A stretch of DNA of 64,000 nucleotides from Acidimicrobiaceae bacterium (lineage in GTDB: Bacteria; Actinomycetota; Acidimicrobiia; Acidimicrobiales; MedAcidi-G1): the NCBI GenBank assembly GCA_002717365.1, contig PBDJ01000041.1:28216-92215 (forward strand). The letters are read 5' to 3'. The notes below the pieces were generated by a model that was not told where the DNA came from, did not search any database, and worked only from the letters and a program-made list of their open reading frames with translations. Shown here in pieces: positions 58,824-64,000 of this stretch. The translations under genes were made by a program, and so were the position numbers. Every line of letters starts with the position of its first letter. The stretch's first letter is position 1.

Positions 58824-59699
58824 ATGGGACGACAGCATGGAGGGGTGACGGTCACAATCGCGCGCACGCTCAATGCCGCCTGCGAAGCTCTAGCTGCCGA
58901 CCCGGAGGCGCTAGTCCTAGCAGGCGGAACAGACCTCATGGTCGAGATCAACCGCGGCGGTCGCACGGTTGACGACGTGGTGGTCATCGACCGGGTTCCC
59001 GAGCTGCAGGGATGGCACCGCGAGGGAGACATGCTGCGTTTGGGAGCGACGTTGACCTACGCCGAGATGGCCGATCCAGCGTTCGCCTCATTAGTCCCGG
59101 CTCTCGCCCAGGCCGCCCGGACTGTCGGCTCACCGCAGATCCGGGCCGCCGGCACCATCGGCGGGAACCTGGCCACCGCATCGCCAGCCGGCGACACCCT
59201 GCCCGTGCTGGCCGCCCTAGACGCCGAGGTGGAGATCCGATCGCACCAAGGCCATCGGACGGTTCCTCTCGACGAGTTCGTGATCGGTGTCAAGGCCAAC
59301 GCCCTGGCCCCGGGCGAGCTGATTGCCGCTATCCGAGTCCCCGTACTGGACGGACCTCAGGAGTTCCTTAAGGTCGGACCGCGTAACGCCATGGTCATTT
59401 CGGTGGCCTCCATGGCCCTCGTGGTCGACCGGGTTGGACGCACCGTCCGAGTGGGGCTGGGATCGGTGGCCCCGGTACCTCTGCGGGCCATCGAGGCCGA
59501 GGTGATGATCGCTGCTCGCCTCGACTGGGCAGGGGGCCGGTCGCCGACGATCCACGACGTCGAACGGTTCGCTGAGTTAGTAGCCGACGCCACCCGGCCG
59601 ATCGACGACCACCGGGGATCGGCGGACTATCGACGCCGCTCAATCGAGGTACTAGCCCGTCGGGCCCTGATCCGGGCCTTCGGGGAGCCGACGCCGTGA
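58824..59699 (+). CDS. Molybdenum hydroxylase FAD-binding subunit (xanthine dehydrogenase type)
   Basis: 291 aa FAD-domain subunit (CoxM/XdhB type): EALVLAGGTDLMVEINRG for FAD pyrophosphate, and AGTIGGNLATASPAGDTLPVLAAL for the second FAD site; C-terminal CO-dehydrogenase flavoprotein domain. ATG 58824 or GTG 58845 could be the start; neither has a well-spaced ribosome binding site (GGAGGG touches the GTG). Overlaps the 2Fe-2S subunit gene by 4 nt. First gene of the rightward operon. Confidence 0.93.
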   Translation: MGRQHGGVTVTIARTLNAACEALAADPEALVLAGGTDLMVEINRGGRTVDDVVVIDRVPELQGWHREGDMLRLGATLTYAEMADPAFASLVPALAQAARTVGSPQIRAAGTIGGNLATASPAGDTLPVLAALDAEVEIRSHQGHRTVPLDEFVIGVKANALAPGELIAAIRVPVLDGPQEFLKVGPRNAMVISVASMALVVDRVGRTVRVGLGSVAPVPLRAIEAEVMIAARLDWAGGRSPTIHDVERFAELVADATRPIDDHRGSADYRRRSIEVLARRALIRAFGEPTP

Positions 59700-60190
59700 C
59701 CGGCCCGTACGGGCTGACCGTCAACGGCCACCGCCACGAGATAGCCGACGGGTGGGTTGGAGAGAGTTTGCTGTTCGTGCTTCGGGAGCGACTGGGCCTC
59801 CCAGGATCCAAAAATGCCTGTGAAGAGGGCGAGTGCGGCTCCTGCACGGTGCGACTGGACGACCAACTGGTGTGCAGTTGTCTGGTGTTGGCCGCCGCCG
59901 CAGCTGATCGTTCGGTGACCACCGTGGAGGGGCTGTCAGCCAGCCATGAGGCCGACGGGTTGCTGTCCGACGTCCAGCAGGCCTTCGTGGACGCCGGTGC
60001 AGTCCAGTGCGGCTTCTGTACCCCCGGCCTGCTCATGGCGGTGGACGACCTCCTCAACCACTACCCCGACCCCGACGACCTCACCGTCCGGGAGGCCATC
60101 AGCGGAAACCTCTGTCGCTGCACCGGCTACGGACGCATTCTGGACGCCGTGGACCGCGCTGCCTCAGCCCGACGGGAGGCCCAGACATGA
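59696..60190 (+). CDS. Molybdenum hydroxylase 2Fe-2S subunit
   Basis: 164 aa. N-terminal plant-type ferredoxin cluster: NACEEGECGSCTV plus a later Cys (LVCSCLV); C-terminal helical cluster QCGFCTPGLLM and GNLCRCTGYGRI. Passes electrons between the molybdopterin and FAD subunits. GTG start; overlaps the neighbouring genes at both ends by 4 nt. Confidence 0.96.
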   Translation: MTGPYGLTVNGHRHEIADGWVGESLLFVLRERLGLPGSKNACEEGECGSCTVRLDDQLVCSCLVLAAAAADRSVTTVEGLSASHEADGLLSDVQQAFVDAGAVQCGFCTPGLLMAVDDLLNHYPDPDDLTVREAISGNLCRCTGYGRILDAVDRAASARREAQT

Positions 60191-62493
60191 GCGCCGTGTC
60201 AACGACCCTGGTCGGTGATCGGAAGCGTGAAGCCGGGATCGGCGAGAGCCCCCCCCGGCCGGACGGCGTTCCCAAGGTCACTGGAGAGTTCGCTTTCTCA
60301 AGCGATCTCTGGCACGACCGAATGCTGTGGGGGGGGACCCTGAGATCGCCCCACCCATCAGCCCGGATCCGGTCCGTCGACATCGGTCCGGCTATGGCCA
60401 TGGCTGGGGTCTATACCGTCCTGACCCACGCAGACGTTCCCGGTGCGGCCACCTACGGCTTGGAACACCCCGACCAACCGGTCCTAGCCGCTGACGTGGT
60501 CCGTTACGAGGGCGAGCCGGTGGCCATCGTGGCCGCCGACCACCCGGAAACGGCCCGTCGGGCCCTGGCCGCCATCGTGGTCGACTACGAGATCACCGAA
60601 CCTCTGGTCGACCCGTCCCTGGCCGAGGCGGCGCCGCCCATCCACCCCGATGGAAACCTCCTTCGTCGTATCCACCTCCGCCACGGCGATCCAGCAGCCG
60701 CCGACCGCAACGATTTGGTGGTCGTCGAAGGGACGTACGAGGTAGGCATGCAGGATCAGGCCTTCCTGGGCCCGGAGTCTGGCCTAGCCGTGCCAGCCGA
60801 GGACGGAGGAGTCGAACTGTACGTGGCCACCCAGTGGCTCCACGTAGACCGAGACCAGGTAGCGGCCTGCCTGGGCCTGGACCCCGGATTGGTGCGCTTG
60901 ACTCTGGCCGGGGTGGGCGGGGCTTTCGGTGCCCGCGAGGACCTCAGTCTCCACGTCCATCTGTGCCTGCTAGCTCTGCATACCGGCCGCCCGGTGAAGA
61001 TGGTCTACGGCCGGGAGGAGAGCTTCCACGGACATGTACACCGCCACCCGGCCAAGCTTTGGTACCGCCACCACGCAGATACCGACGGGACACTCGTCCG
61101 TGTCGAGGCTCGGCTGCTGTTCGACGGAGGGTCCTACGCCTCGTCCAGCGGAGCGGTGATCGCCAACGCCACCTGCTTCGCCGCTGGGCCCTACCGGGTG
61201 CCGTCGGCCGACGTGGAGGGCATTGTGGTTCGGACCAACAATCCACCCTGTGGCGCCATGCGAGGCTTCGGTGCCGTCCAGACCTGCATGGCCCACGAGG
61301 CCCAGATGGACCGCCTAGCCGGGGCTCTGGGAATGGATCCCATCGAACTGCGACTACACAACGCTCTAACCCCAGGTGACCGACTAATCACCGGACAGGT
61401 GGTGACCGGCACCCTCCCGGTGGCTGAGGTGATCCGCACGTGTGCCGGGAGTCCGTCGGCCGCCACTCGCCCCGACCAGCCAATGTCGCGGCCTGGGGGA
61501 GCAGGACGGACGGCGGACGCCACCCACGTGGTCCGGGGCGAGGCGTTAGCCGTGGGCTTCAAGAACCTCATGTTCTCCGAGGGGTTCGACGACTCATCAG
61601 AGGCCCGGTGCGAGTTGCAAGATGGCGTGGCCACCATCACGTGTGCATGCGCGGAGGTTGGTCAGGGATTTGTGACCCTGGCCCAGCAGATCGCCCGCGA
61701 GGTCCTGAGCGTGGAGGAGGTCGTGCTAGCCCCAGTCGAGACGGCCACCATCGGTTCGGCCGGCTCCACGTCAGCCAGCCGCCAGACCTGGATGTCCGGG
61801 GGTGCCGTCCAGATGGCCTGCGAGGAAGTTCGAACCACCCTTCTGGTCCGGATGGCCGCCGAGTATGACGTTCCGGTGGATGACCTGGTCCTGGCCGACG
61901 GTCGGGTGTGCTCACTGTCTGGATCCTTGGACGTAGACCTGACCACGGCGACCATCGAGCCGGTCACCGCCGACGTGGTCCACCGCCATGCCCCGACCTT
62001 TCCACTGGATGCCGACGGGCAGGGAAACGCGCACGTATCGTTCGCCGTCTCAGCTCATCGGGCCATCGTGGACGTGGACCCAGATCTCGGACTGGTGAAG
62101 GTAGTCGAGCTCACCACCTCGCAGGACGTGGGACGGATCCTGAACCCGACCCAGGCCTTAGGACAGCTGGAAGGCGGTGCTGCCCAAGGACTGGGCCTAG
62201 CCGTCATGGAGGAGGTCCAAGTAGTCGACGGCCGGATCCGCAACGCCTCGTTCACCGACTACCTAGTGCCCACCGCGCTGGACATGCCACCGGTAAGGGT
62301 CGCCGCGCTCATCGAACAACCAGAACCTGGGGCTCCGTTCGGGGCTAAGGGAATCGGGGAGCCACCGACCATCTCGTCCACAGCAGCGATCGTCGCCGCC
62401 GTCCGCAGGGCCACAGGACTGGATTTGCCCCGGGTACCGGTACGTCCGGCCGACATCGCTTTGGCCGACGCCGCTCCCAGAGGTGCCCGATGA
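60187..62493 (+). CDS. Molybdenum hydroxylase large (molybdopterin) subunit, xanthine dehydrogenase-like
   Basis: 768 aa catalytic subunit. Aldehyde oxidase/xanthine dehydrogenase hammerhead domain near the start (GVYTVLTHADVPGA), then GVGGAFGAREDLSLHVH and NNPPCGAMRGFGAVQ (molybdopterin site), and PFGAKGIGEPPTIS near the C-terminus with the catalytic Glu. The AMRGFG arginine, typical of purine-binding enzymes, and the following amidohydrolase genes favour a purine-like substrate over carbon monoxide or aldehydes, but this is inferred. Cofactor sulfuration genes are not in the window. Confidence 0.93.
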   Translation: MSAVSTTLVGDRKREAGIGESPPRPDGVPKVTGEFAFSSDLWHDRMLWGGTLRSPHPSARIRSVDIGPAMAMAGVYTVLTHADVPGAATYGLEHPDQPVLAADVVRYEGEPVAIVAADHPETARRALAAIVVDYEITEPLVDPSLAEAAPPIHPDGNLLRRIHLRHGDPAAADRNDLVVVEGTYEVGMQDQAFLGPESGLAVPAEDGGVELYVATQWLHVDRDQVAACLGLDPGLVRLTLAGVGGAFGAREDLSLHVHLCLLALHTGRPVKMVYGREESFHGHVHRHPAKLWYRHHADTDGTLVRVEARLLFDGGSYASSSGAVIANATCFAAGPYRVPSADVEGIVVRTNNPPCGAMRGFGAVQTCMAHEAQMDRLAGALGMDPIELRLHNALTPGDRLITGQVVTGTLPVAEVIRTCAGSPSAATRPDQPMSRPGGAGRTADATHVVRGEALAVGFKNLMFSEGFDDSSEARCELQDGVATITCACAEVGQGFVTLAQQIAREVLSVEEVVLAPVETATIGSAGSTSASRQTWMSGGAVQMACEEVRTTLLVRMAAEYDVPVDDLVLADGRVCSLSGSLDVDLTTATIEPVTADVVHRHAPTFPLDADGQGNAHVSFAVSAHRAIVDVDPDLGLVKVVELTTSQDVGRILNPTQALGQLEGGAAQGLGLAVMEEVQVVDGRIRNASFTDYLVPTALDMPPVRVAALIEQPEPGAPFGAKGIGEPPTISSTAAIVAAVRRATGLDLPRVPVRPADIALADAAPRGAR

Positions 62494-63767
62494 CCAACCG
62501 GACCCCCGACGCTCCTCGTATTGACGGCGACCGACTGCTCCGCCGGATCGAGGCGCTGGCCACCATCGGGCCCATTGACGGAGGGGGCTCTTGCCGCCTC
62601 GCCTTGACCGATGAAGACCGGGCGGGCCGCGACCTCGTTGTGGCGTGGATGCACGACCTCGATCTGGACGTGCGAGTCGACGGCATTGGCAACGTGGTCG
62701 GCGTGCGGCCCGGCCGGATCGACGGTCCACCGGTGATGACCGGCAGCCACATCGACACCGTCCGTACCGGAGGCCGATACGACGGGAACCTCGGAGTGCT
62801 GGCCGGCCTGGAGGTCATCGAGACCCTTGAGCAGCAGGACATCCAGACAGAAAACCCGTTTGCTGTGGCATTCTTCACTGACGAGGAAGGCTCCCGGTTC
62901 CCTCCCGACATGCTGGGGAGCCTCGTCTACGTCGGCGGGATGGCCGTCGAAGAGGCCCTCGACATTGTTGGCATCGACGGTGCGGTTGTCGGCAAGGAAC
63001 TGGACCGCATCGGCTACCAGGGTCCCTTCCCCTGTCCCGGGCCGGCACCACGGGCCTTCGTCGAACTGCACATCGAGCAGGGTCCAGTACTGGAGGCCGC
63101 AGGCACCACTATCGGAGCCGTCACCGGCGTCCAGGGAATCTCCTGGACCGAACTGGTCATTACCGGCCAGTCCAACCATGCCGGGACTACCCCTATGGAC
63201 CTCCGTCACGACCCGGGCTACGTAGCGGCGGCCATCGCCTACCACGTCCGGCAGATGGCAGTCCGGATGGGAGGACGCCAGGTAGCCACCGTCGGACGTC
63301 TGGAACTTCACCCCAACCTGGTAAACGTGGTGGCCGCCTCGGCATCGATGACCGTGGACCTACGCAACACCGACGAGCAACTCCTACGGGAGGCCGAAGC
63401 TGAACTGGCCCGAACGGTGACCGACCTGGCGGCCGCTGAAGGCGTCAAGGTCGTCGATCGCACCCTGGCCCGCTTCGAGCCGGTGGAGTTCGACACTCGA
63501 GTAATCGACATGGTGGCCGGAGCGGCAGCCGACCTCGGCCACACCGTCCAACGGATGCCTTCGGGCGCTGGTCACGACGCCCAGATGATGGCCCGCGTCT
63601 GTCCGACCGGCATGGTCTTCGTGCCCAGCCGCGACGGCATCAGCCACAACCCGGCCGAGCACACCGACCCCGAACACCTCGTGGCCGGTGCCAACGTGCT
63701 CATGCGAACCCTGCTGGCCTTGGATGCCTCCGACCTGGCGGGATCCGGATCAGGAGTCACAGCGTGA
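62490..63767 (+). CDS. M20-family Zn-dependent amidohydrolase (allantoate amidohydrolase / N-carbamoyl-amino-acid hydrolase type)
   Basis: 425 aa. Metal site residues in TGSHIDTVRTGGRYDGNLGV, FTDEEGSRFPP and VELHIEQGPVLEAAG, the signature of the hydantoinase/carbamoylase (HyuC/AllC) group; the dimerisation domain carries ITGQSNHAGTTPMDLRHD. It hydrolyses a ureido group, releasing ammonia and CO2. Overlaps the previous stop by 4 nt and the next start by 4 nt. Confidence 0.92.
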   Translation: MTNRTPDAPRIDGDRLLRRIEALATIGPIDGGGSCRLALTDEDRAGRDLVVAWMHDLDLDVRVDGIGNVVGVRPGRIDGPPVMTGSHIDTVRTGGRYDGNLGVLAGLEVIETLEQQDIQTENPFAVAFFTDEEGSRFPPDMLGSLVYVGGMAVEEALDIVGIDGAVVGKELDRIGYQGPFPCPGPAPRAFVELHIEQGPVLEAAGTTIGAVTGVQGISWTELVITGQSNHAGTTPMDLRHDPGYVAAAIAYHVRQMAVRMGGRQVATVGRLELHPNLVNVVAASASMTVDLRNTDEQLLREAEAELARTVTDLAAAEGVKVVDRTLARFEPVEFDTRVIDMVAGAAADLGHTVQRMPSGAGHDAQMMARVCPTGMVFVPSRDGISHNPAEHTDPEHLVAGANVLMRTLLALDASDLAGSGSGVTA

Positions 63768-64000
63768 GTCGCTTCGTGACCGTCGGTGCAGCGCAGATGG
63801 GCCCCATCCAGCGCTCCGACACCCGACCAGAGGTGATGGAGCGGCTCCTGGCCCTGCTCCACAGTGGTGCCGACGCTGGCTGCGAACTAGTGGTGTTCCC
63901 GGAACTGGCCCTGACCACGTTCTTTCCCCGATGGTGGGTCGACGACCTGTCCGAGGCCGACCACTTCTACGAGACCGAGATGCCCGGTCCCGAGACCCGC
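63764..64000 (+). CDS. Carbon-nitrogen hydrolase, N-carbamoyl-D-amino acid hydrolase-like (partial, runs off right edge)
   Basis: 79 codons visible from GTG 63764. The N-terminus VTVGAAQMGPIQRSDTR, the catalytic-Glu motif LVVFPELALTTFFPRWW and METPGPET-like EMPGPETR match D-carbamoylases and related nitrilase-fold enzymes. Last visible gene of the molybdenum hydroxylase operon; with the M20 enzyme before it, two carbamoyl/ureido hydrolases are coupled. The nucleophile Cys lies beyond the window. Confidence 0.88.
   Translation, partial: MSRFVTVGAAQMGPIQRSDTRPEVMERLLALLHSGADAGCELVVFPELALTTFFPRWWVDDLSEADHFYETEMPGPETR

Noticed and set aside
60007..60186. Longer start of the molybdopterin subunit
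   Set aside because: The stretch lies within the 2Fe-2S subunit gene in another frame; ATG 60187 overlaps the stop as in the rest of the operon.
1..64000. tRNA genes, rRNA, CRISPR arrays, insertion sequences, prophage
   Set aside because: No cloverleaf-like sequence, regularly spaced repeats, transposase, integrase or phage protein was recognised; gaps between genes are all below 300 bp.

Overview
The window is a gene-dense, GC-rich bacterial chromosome segment with no rRNA, tRNA, CRISPR array, phage or insertion sequence that I can see. Gene content points to an actinobacterium, most likely of the class Acidimicrobiia (inference). It shares the argS-lysA-hom-thrC-(thrB slot)-rho-rpmE-prfA-prmC-tsaC order known from mycobacteria, and it carries a CofC-type F420 gene, a luciferase-like monooxygenase, mycothiol-type (MDMPI) enzymes, DUF3039 and many acyl-CoA genes. 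Many monocistronic or operon-leading genes have a TANNNT hexamer 6-7 nt before the start codon, which suggests leaderless mRNAs.

Layout. 1-2526 (-): phosphonate/phosphate-type ABC importer phnD-phnC-phnE, cut by the left edge. 2653-3552: EamA transporter. 3677-17309: housekeeping block (argS, lysA, hom, thrC, an ApgM-like gene in the thrB slot, rho, type B rpmE, an unknown gene, prfA, prmC, tsaC, rpiB, DUF3039). 17333-19395: FMN 2-hydroxyacid oxidase plus PhyH dioxygenase. 19530-21402 (-): LLM oxidoreductase with a TetR gene, divergent from an AMP-ligase/DsbA/MDMPI/msrA run (21518-25294). 25337-27067 (-): PEP-utilising-domain protein.

27145-34508: two divergent acyl-CoA operons (two acyl-CoA dehydrogenases, a MaoC pair, a racemase-like CoA transferase; opposite, an HMG-CoA synthase-like/DUF35 fusion and a thiolase). 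Two near-identical palindromes lie between them and look like binding sites of one regulator. The set resembles machinery for branched or cyclic acyl-CoA side-chain degradation.

34512-56875: mixed accessory and housekeeping genes: MDMPI-like, PAC2, MFS, sulfatase, a degenerate isochorismatase-like protein, SulP, NUDIX with a tiny leader ORF, a gene interrupted by an in-frame TGA, DUF3159-like, P450, Zn-dehydrogenase, HD hydrolase, ABC exporter, cofC/gpsA on facing promoters, rnhB, Nfu-N-like, SpoU methyltransferase, a His-rich lipoprotein with a membrane partner in a less GC-rich patch, and a phosphoribosyltransferase.

56906-64000: amidase and HTH regulator (-), divergent from a molybdenum hydroxylase (three subunits), an M20 amidohydrolase and a carbamoylase-like nitrilase (cut by the right edge). 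This looks like a nucleobase or hydantoin-type catabolic operon controlled through a palindrome at 58786-58801.

All calls come from reading the sequence; no database search was run.
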